A stretch of 64,000 nucleotides of DNA from Larus michahellis (GCF_964199755.1 NC_133897.1:113283579-113347578), one strand, 5' to 3'; positions 37,557-52,124 are shown, counted from the stretch's first letter. Program-made: numbers and translations. The notes: generated from the sequence alone by a model not told the origin.

Positions 37557-40500
37557 ATTTTCTGTCTCTGATGTTGAAAACTACTTTTAGTGGCAGATTT
37601 GTGTTAACATCTCGACCATCTCATACCCAAGTTACCGGCCAACCCTCTTCTTACGAGAACAGCAGCTTGCTTTAGAACAGCTTCTCCCAACATTTCTGTC
37701 CCTCATCTTTACCACAGATTAGGACCTTTCTGGAGGTAAGCCTTCTGTGGAGTCATCTGAGGAACGTCTCAGCCATTGCTAAGGAACTGCACCCATATTA
37801 AAGTCAAGGGGAACTGCGCACCAACAGTCTTTGGTATATACACTGCAATGTACGGAAGATGTGTGAAAAATGAATACATTAATCCCCTATGCTTTGGGGA
37901 CTTAATCAGCACGACATGTCAGAGCAGAATGACCAAAGGATAGGTTGGGCCGAACGAAACCTGTAAGTTTAAAGCTAAACATTTCAATTAAAAAGCAAAC
38001 AAACAAATGAAACAACAAAAAAAGAAAATAATCCTGCTTTACTGATGTCCTGTATAAATGCCTGTATGGTATTTCAAGAGCTACATCAGATTGTCTTGTC
38101 CTCTAGGGTAAAGAAAAGTAATTTAAAAACAAACAAACAAAAAAACTCCTTACAGAGAAAACTTCAGATGTCATGGAGGAAATAGGTAAATATATTTGAT
38201 TGTCAAGATGAACTATGATATTTTCAAGCTTGTCTAACTGTAATTAAAAATTTAGGGCCTGTGAACTTTTTGTCTTGTTTACTTACATGTAAACATTCCC
38301 CCATTTATTCAAAATAGGTATTTTTTAATTTATTTATACACACTGAAAGCATAAATACTAATGCAGCAACAACAGAACATCCAACAACAATCCCGGTTGC
38401 TAAATTTGATGGAGTCAACCTAAAAATCCTCTGAGCTTGCTTAATAAATATTCAGTCTAAAAAGGGTCACTACCACTTATGCTGGACTCATCCCAAACTT
38501 CAGCTTTTCAGAAGACTCTCAAAATAGGCCTTTCACGCTAATGAAACATCCTGCACTAAGACTTGGCTCTGCTTGGAAAAAGAATGGGGCAATGTGGCCT
38601 GCTTGACATGAAGAACTAAATTTTCTGGGTTTCATTTCTGGAGCTGTCACCAAACCATTGTATAATTCAGTCAGCAGGATGGCAGGCATTTTTTCAATTA
38701 AAGAGGGTTTTCTTCTATCAAAAAATGTGATTTTTGTAAACATAGAGTTTTGATGTTTGCGTTTTTTTAAACAATCCCAACTGATTTGTCTTTTTATTAT
38801 TTTTTAAAAGCTTTGTCATTTGCTACTTTAAAAGCACAAGAAAGCTCCCAATCCTCTCCCTGTTATCTTTGTTTAATTTTTTCTTTGAACTGGAAAGAAA
38901 AAGATCATAAAAACAGATAAAAAATGCAATCAATATTTTTATGGTTTTATACTGATTGTGGAAAACTGATGAGAGAACAAAGATGTCAACCAAAAATCAT
39001 TTAAAATGCAATTTAAATTATGCAATTTTTTTCCATTTAAAAGTACTGAACCTAAATCCATCTCATTTCACCCGTCATACATACAATGTCCTAGAGCAGA
39101 AACAGTCAAACAGCAACTCTGGCCTCGGCTGTAAGCCCGTTTCACCTGGACCTCCCCACAGTCCTGGACTCACGGTGCTCTGCATCCCTCATACCTGTTT
39201 CCAAGGGTTGTGCCCCTTGGGACACCACCTAACCCTGGTCAGCCCTTCCAAAGCTCCGGGCGCTGGCGTAGGCACGATCTCCTCATGCTAAAAAGTGACC
39301 GAGCTGAGCAGTGGTTATTTTTTGGGCAGATCAGTTCCTTGCTCAGGGTCACCGGGTGACCAGAGAGCAGCTCGTGATGGCCAGAAGAAGCAGCTGCTCT
39401 CCCAGATGGGAACAAACATCCAAAAGCAGAAAATCCAGCTCGGTTCTTTCAGTGCCTGTTTGTTAAATTACAAACCCCGTCTCCGAGAAGGCTGGGTTGA
39501 ACTTCCCAGCTCCCACCACAAGGGCAGGTTGGTCCTGGCCCCAGAGATGCCAGCGGCCAGGCACAGGGGACAGGCAGAAGGTTGCCCTGGGGGAACTGCC
39601 TGTCCCCCACGGACAGGCACAGCTCTGGTCCTTCCACCGTTGCATAGTGTACTGGCCTCCCCGTACCCCAAAATCCCTATAAGCAAAGGCAAACCCATCC
39701 TTCTTGGAGTGCGCAGCTGACGCTGGCCTCTGTTCATGCTCCATGTGCGTGTGCTGCGTGCCTGAGTATGCGCTATGTCAAAATGATTATGCTGGAAACT
39801 GATGAAACTATGCACAATGTTAGGAGCTTCCAGAAAGGAAATAGCAATGTTTACAAATATATAAGATGAGATTTCTTCAGAAATAAACTATGTGGATATG
39901 GGATCTTGCTTCATTCCGCATAAAAAGCACATATATTACACTGTTGGATCCAATACGCTTAACAAAGACAGAAAATAGACCTCAGCCAAAATTAATTTAT
40001 CTGCCTGACCCACAGAGTACATGCGTGAGAATATACAGTATGCCTCACCTTTTCCTGTATGTATGTGATAACGTTTACTTACTTACTCCTTAAGGTTATT
40101 ATGGGAATGTTTTAATCTGATTGAATTTAAGTCAATGCTTTCGTGCCACTTGCTCACAGCTCTAACAGTGAAACGGCTGCATCAGTTAATTCTGCATAGC
40201 AGAGTTGTTCACGTGGAACCATGTCCTCCAGACACGGGTATAGACACTCCCCATATATACACAAGATTATTCAAGAACTTAAGGACATGCAAGAACGGAG
40301 CCTAAACTTTGTCTCTGGTGCCCAGCCAGTACATTAGTATTTGCTGGACACTGGTACTTGGTACTATTTACTGGTTCTCCTTTTAATTCTTATTCTTTAG
40401 TAGCCTGATTTATTTTGCACAGTGGTTCACCATTTCATAGAATAATGTGTCTTTTCTGAACGGAATCACGCGTTAATTTTTTTTCTTTGTTTCTTTTTAG

Positions 40501-43500
40501 TATTGTACCACTATCTTTTAAAATTTCAAATAAAAGCATGACTGGAATAAAAGACAGTTAAATTACATCCACATGGATACTAATAAGCAGTCTCTAAAGT
40601 CTTAGCCAGTTGCCTAACCAAAACACGAAGCATATGGGGAAGAAGGGGGCCTAAGATTAAAAAATAGCAATTCTGTGCTTTGCTTGTTTAGTCTGCGTGG
40701 TTGAGGGGACATGAGAGTAGGGATAAGAGAGCAAGAATTGGAAGCCTAGTGCAATTATTTGGATGTGTAATGATGTTAAAGGACCCCCACCAGCACATGT
40801 AGACCAATACGCTATACATTTAGGTCTCTGCTTTTCTAAAAGCTTCTATTAATTTTGGTTTCATCTATATCTGTACATCTAAAAGGTCCAGGACCTGGTC
40901 CAATGTCATTGCATCCAGAGCCTTGTGTGGAAGACTGAATAGCCTTACTCCTAGAACCTTCACTAAGAGCTCGGAGCTGCTTGTAAATCATCGTCTTTCC
41001 AAGGCCCAAAGGTAGGGTGCAACAAACAGGGTGCAAATGACCCACACGGAGTGGAAATAGCTGTGAGAGTCCCTCCGCCTGACTCAGCCTCTTTGCAACA
41101 GGCACAGGGCATCGCCACCCAGCCTGCTCCACTCTGAAATACCCATAGGACTGGATCCATCACGCTTCCCAGTTTGTGCATTTTACTACGGGACAGCTAT
41201 AGCTGTAAAAACGTGATTTTTTTCACAACTGCAATTTGCTGTTTTCCGGCTTTCATTTCTACTTAGGCCGACAGAATGAAAAATCTTTCTTTCTCAGAGC
41301 TCACATTTCTTTGCTCTGCCACAGAGTTTGGTACGTTGATGAAAAGACAACGGTTTTCCCTGTCCTCGCCCTGCTTTGAGAACAAGTGTTCAAATCTGAG
41401 CTACCTTATTTGAGGGGAATCCCGAAAGGACTGAGAAATTATGGTGTAACATGAAGTGATTTGATTTCCAGAGGAGAAGCAGACCTCCACCCACTGCGCT
41501 ATTCAATTACCACCGATCAGTGCATCAGGCAGCCAATCTGTATCAACAGCAGCAAGGAAGTATGGCAATTACAAAGTGTTTTTCCCTGATAGATCATGAA
41601 GTGATTGTCCCGGATGGGTAAATATATCCTCTGCTCACCAGGAAACAGAACTGAACAGAATCTGGAATCGTTTCCATCTCAGAAGCAACGATGTCTTGTA
41701 GACAAAACAGTGACGTACTTCTCAGAAAGTTGGGTACCAAAACCTGACTTGGTAAGACCTGGGATAAATCAAGTAGAGTATTTTTTAAATGCCCACTAAT
41801 TTTGGATGCCTCGGATGGAGTAATCTTTTTCTCTATTTTTAATAAATGTTTTTTAAAGACGCATAGTTACCTTGTACAAGAAGGACTCTGATCCCCAGAT
41901 ACCCCGTTTCAGCCTCTTCACTAGGTTCACAGAGGGCATTTTCTCTTCTGACAGGTGAGCTGAACATTTTCTCTTGCCTTTCACAGAAGTGGTGAAAAAT
42001 TAATTATTTCTTGCTGAAGTCTTTGGAAAACATATTTCATCTTAAAGTAGGGACCCCGCTAAGACAGCTCAGCAAATTACGAGCCAGTGAAAACAACAGA
42101 TTACCATAGAGAATATTATGCAAACTTAACGACTGCAATTCAGGAGAAGCATTTGCTGAAGTTCAACAGATCCTTCAGCTTCATTTTCTGAATGTATGTG
42201 ATGAGATTATTAGAGTTGAAATAATTATAAAACCTTCTGTGGGCTAATGTTCATTGAATGCAGATACGGCCTGCAAAAATTTCTTACAATGCCAGGGCCT
42301 TTCCAAACAGATGTTTTATTTTAGTTTTACAAAACCATGCTGTTTAATCTTGTGACACAATCTACAGTTTAGATATAAAAGGATTTGGCATAGATATATA
42401 GATATATGAGCATGTGTGTGTGTATATGTGTGTGTGTATATATATATCTACACAAACACACATATGAACAAACACGTACTTAAGATATAGCTTAAGTTTT
42501 TTAACACTAATATTCTTACGCAGAAGAGAAATAGTAACAGGAGAATATAATGTAGTTGGTATGATAAACTGTACCCCATTCTGCTTAGTGTTACTTCAGC
42601 TGCTACTATTTACCAAGTGTCCTTCATCAGCAGATAAATATTTCTTTACAAAAAAGCTTATAAAACTTTACTTGTTAGCACATCTCTCTGTTAACTGTCA
42701 CCATATCTCTGAGGGTGTTACTTCCCCATATCATTATAATAAAATATTTTTTGTATATGAGTGTTTTGAATTGTCTCTGCTCTGTCCAAGTGTCTGAGAC
42801 TGTTTAGCTAAATCATGGTTTCTTCAACTTCAGTGACAAGTGACTGCGCTATTAATTAAAAGCCTTCTGTTAGGCAAGAAGTCAGGCTAGACCAGGGGTC
42901 CCTCAGTGTTACCATCACAGCCCTCTCTTCAGAAGAGAAAAAGGACTCTGAGCTCTTAAAACATAAAGTCAAGGTATGAAAAAAGAGTGGAGGAACAAAA
43001 GCAGAGGACCAATAAGGGCTCCACGCACTCTTAAATTCCACGTTGCATTGCTGCAATACCGGCAAATTTCCTTGAAACTTAGACCGTGTAAATGTGCCTC
43101 CATTCCCACTCTTATTATTCATACCTGCTTGGAGGCAAGATGCAAAGTACACATTAAAATGTAAGACTTTGAAAATGAACACTTAAACCCATTTCAGACC
43201 CAAAACAGCTCGTAGCCAACATCAAGGAGGCTTAAAGGTGGGTTTCTTTAACCTACTTTTTACTTAAACCAACTGTTTACTTAACGTAAAGGATTAAATT
43301 GCTAGCATTTTTTTTCTTAAGCTAACATTTGTACAGGCAATTTTTTATTCCATGTCAAATATGACAAATTTTGAATGCAGCCCAACACAACTCATGCTCA
43401 AGCCTGAACCATTGCCACTTCTCCTACAACAGCAGTGAACACTTTTAACTTTTGAATACACAAACAAACACTAATACAAGAACAGAGAAAGTTGAGGAGA

Positions 43501-43740
43501 GGGCCTCTTTCTGTTGCAAACACCCAAAGAATACTTCTTTGCTATTTCACCATATTAGGCATGATCAAAAATTTCTACAACAGCCTCAGGGAACATCTCC
43601 TCCTTTCCTTTTAGTGGGAATGAATCCCTTCTCTACTTGCAAATTATTTTAGAGGTGTTTAATTTGTGGTAATTTAAATTTTTTGTGAGTACACCTTTCA
43701 AAGTGAAATTCTGAAAAGTTTTGCAAGAAACAAGTATGCC
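37557..43740. other. Intergenic DNA, no gene recognised
   Basis: AT-rich, with a locally GC-richer block at 39100-39740 whose overlapping frames (up to 141 codons) show no domain. A 20-base forkhead-type palindrome lies at 38276-38295, and a dinucleotide repeat at 42412-42447. Confidence 0.5.
42412..42447. repeat. TG/TA dinucleotide microsatellite
   Basis: Alternating TG and TA dinucleotides for about 36 bases, flanked by further TATA-rich sequence. Short and impure. Confidence 0.95.
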
Positions 43741-43862
43741 TCTGAGATTTACGATTAAGCCAAGGCCCACAGAAATTAAGTGAGATAACCAGCATAATGC
43801 TAGTTTATGGCTGAGCTAGTATTGGAACTTGAGAGTCCTGCTTCTGAGTTCTCTGATGTTAG
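43741..43862 (-). mobile_element. MIR-type SINE fragment (minus orientation)
   Basis: The plus strand matches the reverse complement of the MIR core: 'agaaattaagtgagataacc' near 43781 (family: gaggttaagtgacttgccc), then 'atggctgagctagtattgga' near 43807 (family: tggcagagctgggattcgaa), then 'gagagtcctgcttctgag'. MIR is an old tRNA-derived SINE shared by amniotes. The copy is heavily mutated. Confidence 0.75.
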
Positions 43863-46773
43863 ATTGTATGGATTTGAAAAGATAGACATCTTGGACTCCC
43901 AGAGGAAAGTGCTCCAGACGAAATAAATCACTGTCAGAAGTGGGTGAGATTCCACTGAAGTCACGCCAGGGGTAAGTTGAGCAATTCATCTTCAAAGTAG
44001 TTCATTGCATCTTATCTCCAGGAAGATATTAATGATATTAATGGCACATTTACGCAATGTAAGTTTCAACATGCAAATTATCTTTATTAAGACATTTCTT
44101 TCAGTTGTTTGCACTTGTTTTCAGACTGAACTATAAAGGATTTGTCACTAGCCCTACAACCTATCCCACTTCTGTTGAAACCAAAGGTGAAACTCCCACT
44201 GGCTGCAATAGGACACAACTGAACTGTATAAACCTGGACAAAACCTGGAACAACATATTGGGTGGTAGAGGTGTGCTTGCAAATTGAAAAAGCATGTAAA
44301 GGGATAAACATTTTCATCATCATCATCGGGGCTGGTAAAAACCAGGCTAATTGCCATCCTTTATTTAAGAACTGCTGGGCATCTCTCTGTTCCTGGGACA
44401 CGAGTTATACTGCCTATCATGCCGTAAAGCAATCCCAGTGCTTACATCTAGAACGTTTCACCAGCGAATAAGGAATACATAGCTCATCAGAGCAAACTTC
44501 TGTACTGTCAAGGTGGCCAAAACCAAGAATAAGCAAAGTAAAAGTAAGTTTTAAGAGCTCATAAATAGCTACAGACTCATGTCAAACAGGAATGAGATGA
44601 GTAATAACAGTTTGGTAATGGCTAACCATGAAAGCATGTGAGCAATTAAATTGCACTTCTCTCGAGTTCTTGATTTCCCAATCTTGATGTTCAAGGGATG
44701 AGAGAGTCTCTGAGCGGCGGAGCATGTTGCAGATGGCCCTTTACGCGCAGCCATTCCTACTCCTCTTCCCTGTATTCCTCGGAGGTGGTAGCCCATAGGC
44801 TACTCTGGCCTGTGGACCCTGTTGTGGTGGCACTATCAGAAGATTTAGTAGCCATGCTGATGTCTATATTCATAATATACATCACTAAAAATAGACAAGA
44901 GGTACAGAAAGGCACTCTGTTTCACACTCTGTGAGTGAAATGTTAGCTCCTATCCACTGCTTGGGTCTCTCTGTGCCCCCCGTGGAAAAATGAAAATCCA
45001 TGCTGCGTATCTGGTATGACCTGAAGAATTTGTGTGAACTTCACCCCTTTCTTTTCCTTCCAAACAGCTCCATTCATCACAGGCAGTGTGCTCCGATTTC
45101 ACGCGCAATGATGCTCAGAAGAGAACCGTGCTCCCCGCAGGTGCGACGATGCAGAGTCACCAACCGGCCACTCGCTCTGTCCGTATTACCTTCCTCCAGA
45201 TTTGGGAGAGCAGAGATGAAAGTGGAAGGAGCAGCAGCAGCTGTCTCACCCTTGATGCACAACGGAGGCAACCTCTGAAAAGCGCTCCTTTAACAACATC
45301 TCAGGGAGTTTACCACACTTGCATGATGAGCACAGCTCACTGTGTAGACTCCTTCACATCAGACAATTACTACCAAATGTACTTTTTCTTTCTGTAACGT
45401 GATGGGGAACAGTTCAGTAATTAAAGAGCGGGCTGAAGGGGATATTTTTAGTAACTTGATAGCTTTGAGATCGCTGAATGATCTGCCAGGAGCAAGCCAC
45501 ACACACACGTGTGGTTATAATTGGAGTAGCTGCGATTATTCCGATGGGAAAAACAGTTCCACGAGTCGCCCGTGCAGGGGGTGTTTATTTCTGCGTGCGT
45601 GCGTCCGACAGAGGAAGAGCGGTGTGAGGGTCAGCACGCCTTGGCCGCCTTCTCCATGGTCCACACCTCTGCTCCCTGTTTTCCTCCTCGAGCATCCCAC
45701 GTGCGCAGCCCCTCACTGCGCAAGGCAACCGAGGTGCGAGCATGTCCCTTTGACCAGGTGCTCGTTATAATACTCATGGTATTATCAAACAGGTACATGC
45801 TCCTTGCTGGTGTGAGGCTCAGCAGCGGTGCGAAGGGAAGGAGCTGGGGAAGGGGCTGCCGGAGCTCTCAAGGTCGCAGGCGGTGGATGGGATAGGGACA
45901 AAGGGCTTCTGAGCTGCTGTTAATTCCTCCCACGGCAGGAAGAGAAGGTACCTCTATGTACTGTTCGGCACAAGTTAATTGTAACTTTGCCCAGGCCAAA
46001 AATAAAAGGCAGGAGAGGAGGTGTGGGGTATCCTCCGGACACAGAGACCATGCGACTGCTCGGCGCAGCTGTCTATAATAGACAAAGACTCAAAAGGGGA
46101 CAGAGCAGCTCTCTCTTACTCTGGACGGTTACTCATTAGCTATTTTCTGGAGCCTAAATAGCATCGGCCCCAGAAAACACAGAGATGTCTTACACCACTC
46201 TGGCTGTTATACACCCACTCCTTGTACCAAGCCAGAAACGGGGAGAGGAAAGAATGAAGAGCCAGAATGAATTCAGCTGGCTGGTGTCTTTTTTTTCCTT
46301 CTTCTCTTCTCTTTTTATTACCTACAACTGTAATTTAGCCACTGCTCAGAGAAACTTGGAGCTTCTCTCCAAGAAGCTGCAGGTAATATTTTCTCAGCAG
46401 ATAAGCAGTTTCCCTACAGAACCTGGCAGCTCTTAAGTAGCCTAGAGAACACCTTACAGATGCAGACAGAATTGTCTGGGAAGACTGCAGTTTAATTCAG
46501 GCAGTCAGCAAGCTGGCTGGCTCTGTATGGACTTGAAAAGCATGTGCTTGGATAATGCACTATCCAGATGTTTCAAAGACTTTATGCATACAGAAAATAG
46601 ACATATTTTATACATATGTACACGCTGTATATGTACATACACCATCTATACAAATATATGTATATAATATACCTTTTACCTTTACCTTTATCCATCTATA
46701 AATAGATGGAAATAAGGGAAGGAATTCAAAACTTACTGCAGTTGATTGGGAATACCCTGAGATAATGTATATA
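43863..46773. other. Intergenic DNA with small repeat fragments
   Basis: Contains two short fragments of the 'aagtcaatgg' inverted-repeat class (43940-43985 and 44171-44213), a CpG-richer unique stretch at about 45060-45900, and TATA-rich low complexity at 46600-46690. No gene was recognised. Frames up to 123 codons at 45399-45770 lack family resemblance. Confidence 0.5.
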
Positions 46774-46940
46774 CAGGTTGCCCTGTACAGGCTGCAAAGT
46801 CTCCCACCTTGGAGATATTCAAAAGCCACCTGTACAGAGTCTTGGGCAACAGGCTCTGGGTGGCCCTGCTTGAGCAAGAGGGCTGGACCATATGACCTCC
46901 AGAGATCCCTTTTAACCTCAGCCATTCTGTAATTCTGTGA
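46774..46940 (+). mobile_element. CR1 LINE 3' end
   Basis: Plus-strand landmarks are 'caggttgccctgtacaggct', 'ccttggagatattcaaaagc', 'ccctgcttgagcaagaggg', 'tgacctccagagatccc' and a tail of 'ccattctgtaattctgtga'. It belongs to a different CR1 subfamily from the copies at 9036 and 60905, judged by the ATTCTGTGA tail. Confidence 0.92.
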
Positions 46941-47033
46941 CATATCTTATTTAAAGCCGTATTAATGCTATTCTATCTGTGGGTGAACTCCCACCCTATG
47001 TTAGTCCACAAAGTTACCCATAGATTTGTACTT

Positions 47034-47130
47034 TTTTCCCACTATTGGGGAAACCAAGGCCTTGAGAAACCAAGTGATGTGCACTAGCCTTGAACAGCTA
47101 GCCAGTGCAGAGGCTTGCCCCTGGCCTTCA
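47034..47130 (-). mobile_element. MIR-type SINE fragment (minus orientation)
   Basis: The plus strand reads 'ggggaaaccaaggccttgag', then 'aaaccaagtgatgtgcacta', then 'cagctagccagtgcagaggc'. This matches the reverse-complement MIR core (ggggaaactgaggcacagag...gttaagtgacttgccc...cagctagtaagtggcagag). No tail was identified. Confidence 0.75.
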
Positions 47131-50100
47131 TACCACCCCAGCTGAAAAGACTAGAAACGGTAACTCTCCAAGACTTCTTGTGGCTTAATTTTTTTTCCTC
47201 CTCCTTACTTTCAAACTACTTGGGAAAACATATGCTTCTATGTTGTTTTGGAGCCAACTGTGCCCTCAGCGGCAGAATGACACTTGGTTTTGTCATTGCT
47301 TGACAGTGTGTGGAAGTGGTATTCTTCTGCTGAGAGACGCTGGTTAGCCCCCTTTGGGAAAGGGCTTTGATAAAATGCACTTGTGCTTGAACATACAAGT
47401 GGTTTTGAGAGCCAGGACCCCGAGTCTAAAATTCAGTGAATGTTTTGAACAAGAGTCAGCTTTGTAATGAACGAAGAAAAAAAAACCTGCACGTGAATAT
47501 ATTTGACGTATCTGCATAGCTCCAAGACTGTGATACCTGTGATTTGAGATCAAGATTGAAAGTGGCTGCCGTAATATCACACTGAGAAATAACCAGCCTT
47601 AGCAAGAGAATGACTGGACACAAACCAGCCAAAGGGTCACTACAAAACCCCAGAAGTACGGTGAGACAGGGTCATACTTTCAACTTGTGTTTGGCCATTT
47701 GTGTATCTATCTAAAGCACGTTACAAGAGACTCATCACTGAAAACAAACACTGAGCAAAACCACGAGAAAATTTCCCGCCTGCTCCCTCGAGGCAACGCT
47801 CAGCATCCCCCCCCCGCCATCCAGCTGACCACTCAGGTCGGCTATGGGCAGAAGGGCAGGAGGGCTTCCTCCTCTCCTTGCTAAGGAACAGCTCCCACTT
47901 TTACAGGGCTGCCTGGAATAGGTTCAGTTTCCCTCTTTTTGTCTCTCCCCTGTGTGTTTCCCCTGCTGCAGAGGTTTGCCAAGTGGAAAGCAGACCACGG
48001 GCAGTGCTCTGCAGGTGATGAAAATCCCATTTCCCCAAGGATGTTATTAACATGGAGAAGCACTGGCCCCAGTGGGGACTTCAAGAAGAATATACACTAA
48101 GAAAGTAGCTCCCAGGTGCATTAGCTGCTACTTGAGACTCTCACACAAGCTTGGCATGTCACGTTAATCCATTTTTCAGTTTGGAAATACAATCTGCTTC
48201 TTTGGATAGTTTATAAAAAAATTGCCAGAACTTCCATTTTCTCTGAGAAATTAATCAAAATCAAAGTTTAATTTCACTCCGAGAAAATATAAGCGGCAAT
48301 GAACAACACCATACATGTGTTTAAATTTTTCCAGAAGTTTTCTTTTGTCTACAGCAATGGAAACCGTCACTACTCCAACTAGTTGCACAACGCTGCAGAG
48401 AAGAAGATATATGAAGGGCATTTTTGCCCAGACTGCAACAGATTTTTAATCTGCTGGTTTGGGTGTGTGGGGTTGGTATTTTTTTTAAGTCACAACACTA
48501 GAAAGCCACTGTGCAAACAAAAGAAGGCATAAACTACGCTTAAGAAGGCATTTTTACCACATTCATTGTCATGGTATTTGAGTGCCATGAACAAACTAAA
48601 TCAGCAGTGCTGGAGAAGGTTAGGATGGCTGGATGAAGAAATATCTTTGGCCCCCATCTGCCGTGCTTCCAGTTGAACGCCGCCAGCATACAACAAGCAC
48701 TCGCTGTTCCAGCTGGCCTTTTCCAACAGCCTCATCCAGGGCCTGATCCAGCCCTCGTTATAGTCAATGGCAAGACCCCTGCCGAGCTCCCTGGGAGCTG
48801 GACCCAACCCTAAAGCTCTGGTTGCAGCAACAGCACCGTGAAATTGTCTGTGCTCGTAGTAAAGTAATTCTACACAGAGAAGTTCCTCTTTGGCGCTGAG
48901 CAATCAAATCACCAGCACATTTTAAATACCAGAAACAAGTGGAGAAACAAGGAGAGAGCTTATTTTATGGAAAACCATTTGCTTTGTTTGAGTTCTTTAT
49001 GTCTTTCTTTGATTTCTTTGTCTGGGATGGCCCGAGCTCTGCAGGATCTACTCTTCATGTTGTTTTATACCTTTATTCCCACCTACTTTTCAAAGCGTTA
49101 TAATGAAACTAAAAAAACTACTTCAGATAACTACATTTTTGTGAAACCAGCAAGTCTATTCTAGCAGATGGGCTCCGTGTGTGAATGTGCATGCATGTCT
49201 CTGCATATATCTGAAAAAAATAGAGAGAAAAGAGCCTATCTTGACAATGGCCACAAGACCTTCATTTTTACGATGTTTGGTCTATATTTTCTACGCCTGT
49301 TACCAGGCAGCAGAGCTTCAACACATGCATTGTGTCTTAGATGACTAAAATAAATCAATTTCCAAAATATACTTCACATCCTAGTTATCTACCTAAACAA
49401 GGAAGAGCAATAAAGGATAGACCTCTATGGCAAACTGCACCATCTCAGAGCCACAGTTTGCAGGTGAGCATTACCACAGGTACATACTTGAGAAAACTAA
49501 ACCCAGATACAGCATCCCTTAAAATAATCATAGAATTCCACTGGCTTCCATGGCTGCATTGAAAATAAGTCTCTGGTAGGGGAAGGTGAAGTATTCTGCA
49601 CAATTTGGCAGCTGAGCATCTAGAAAATATTGCCAAAGACTCTTTCAGTTACTTTTTTTAACAAAGAATACAAAAAAAAAAAATCATCAGCTTAAACACC
49701 TTATTCTAAAAATATAAAAATGATAGATGCAGTAACTAATAAACCCTGCTATACCTCATAAACTGTAGCTTTTTCAGTCCAAATTGAAAGGAGAAACAAA
49801 CCAATTGCCAATTGTTTTACATCATAAAACAGTTTAACTTCTCCCTCAAACAGCTGAAGCCAAAGTAAGATGTCACATAGTGCATATTTCTGTGTATCAG
49901 ACAGGCTCCGGGCTCATCCTGCAGCTTCTAACTCAAGCTGGACATGTAGGAAAACTTCTCTCCAAATCTTCACTTATTTTGATGAACTTGTCACAGACAA
50001 TTCACAAATAGAAACATGACAGGCGTCTGATTCTTTGTGAATTAGTCACCCTACTCCTTCCTAATAAATCTTTATGTCCCGCTACTTTGACTTATCCAAG

Positions 50101-52124
50101 AGAACATATCGTCTTTTTAAAAACACAATATAGCCATTAGCAAATCATAGGTGCGGCACTGTCAAAGCATTACCAAGTCAAAGAGTGCTGCCACATCCCA
50201 TTCTTCTCCATAGCATGAAGTGTCCCACGTCCCTCCATTCTGTCCCATCCTCTCTCTCCTTTCAAGATCTTTCACCACCAGATTGGCATTGGCGGCCAGC
50301 CAACCAGACAGCACTTGAGCTAGACAAGTGCTATGCTGATCTGCCTAGATCTTTGAAGTGTCACACAACAAGTCCGACAAGTTAGTTTTCTTCCTATTTT
50401 AATACTTTTTGCAGAGGGCCCCAGCCACAAAGTACATTTCCCATACTTTTTTTTCTTTTTTTCAAAACAGCTCCTTTCCGTGCAAACTTCTGTTGACGGC
50501 TCCCTTTTTGAAACGCTTTGACCCCTATGAGATTTTTGAGAATACAGCTGAGAGATGCCTTTGTAAATGACTTTACATTATACCTCCATTAGGTATATAC
50601 CCTGCCCCAGGAGCCCAAGTTCAGAAAGTCATGGTTGGGTTGGTTAATACCATTTTTAATGAGCACTGATGTGACATGCTGCTTAGATCAAAGTGCGAAG
50701 AGCTGTTATTTGTCACTGCTCCCCATTACAGCACATTCTGAACGGGGGCGCAGTAATGAAACCAGTAGGACTGGTATATTTAAAAAAAATATTGTGCATG
50801 AGGCTGAAATAAAACCCACATCCTTAAAATAACATAAAATCAGAAAGATGAGTAAAAGACAAAGTATAGTCTATGTCGGTTTTGGCAAGTTCTCCCGTGT
50901 CTGAACCCATCGGGTATCGATTTCCTTTTACTTCATTACCACATCTGAAGCTGCACTGATAGTAAATCACAAGTGGAGCCTCATTTACCAAGTTGGCCAA
51001 TGGAGCAGTAAAGTCATTCCCCTTTCTTCTTACGAAAAGCTGTTAGTGATGCTGCTGTGGGGGACTGTCACTTCCCAGGGAAGAAACCGTGAGCTTCTGG
51101 GATAACCGACTTTTGGGATAAATGACTTTTTGCAGGTGATCCGCAGTCTCATCTCTTTGCAGATAATTAAGTTGCTCAATCTGGGGATGGTAAAGCAGGT
51201 TGTGTCTATAGAAAAAGGCTCTCCTTTTGGATGTTGCTGCTTTTATACAATTATACTTCAAAAGTACGAGTCCTTCATTACCGCTTATGGTGATGCTGGC
51301 CTACCTTTTACACTCATGTAAATAGCATCACATTAAGAGCCTTCCTACACACTGTATTGTTTGTACGCCTGCCAAACACGTGAGACTCTTCAAGCTGGCT
51401 TCTTCTATCAGGCAGAACCCCTTCGTGATAACCTCGTGCTCATGGCCAACGCGACAATTCACTTTCCCACATACACTGCCTTTTACTTGTTCTTATATCA
51501 CCCATTTGCACACCCAGCATTATCCCCACTGATCATCCTGGTAGGAACTCCTCTTAGGAAAGGCAACCATCACACACAGATCTGAAATATACCAGGGATC
51601 CCACAGATGCTCTTACTGTATTTAAGTGAACATTGCTGTTTTCCTTGTTTGCTGGATATGTTCCACTTACTGAACCTGCAGGTGAAGACACTTGGGTGTC
51701 TCTGCCGCTGTAGGATTGTTACAAGTGGCAAAATCAGAATTTTGCTCTGGCTTAGTCCTGAAAACAGCCGAGTGGATACACAAGGCTTCTTCAAAATGCA
51801 CTGCGTCTACGGCCAGAATCACTTCCCTTCACGTACATGCCTGACAAACACCTCTGTGGCAACTACAGGAATGGGCTGAAGATGAGCAAGCAACGTTGGG
51901 TGAGGGTATTTTTACAGCCTTAGCCAGCATTACCTGTTCATGTTCATGGACACCTGTTTCTTGAAGGATGTTGCTTTTTTCTGTGCATCTCTCTCCAGGT
52001 CACTGAGAGGATATCTGACCAGTACAGGCTTGTACAGACCGCCACCAAGTGCCCTGGAAACCACCCTTTCTGGTTTGAAAAACATTTGTGTGAATGCGCA
52101 AGCATAACCCTGAGAATCCAAAGC
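47131..52124. other. Intergenic DNA, no gene recognised
   Basis: AT-rich. Near 48741-48800 a 'gatccagccctcgttatagt' plus 'caatggcaagacccc' stretch resembles the same old inverted-repeat class as 21588-21695. The 100-codon minus frame through it (48601-48903) is not a gene I recognise. Confidence 0.5.

Noticed and set aside
48601..48903. 100-codon minus-strand frame
   Set aside because: Part of it overlaps a stretch resembling an old inverted-repeat element, and the peptide has no family resemblance.
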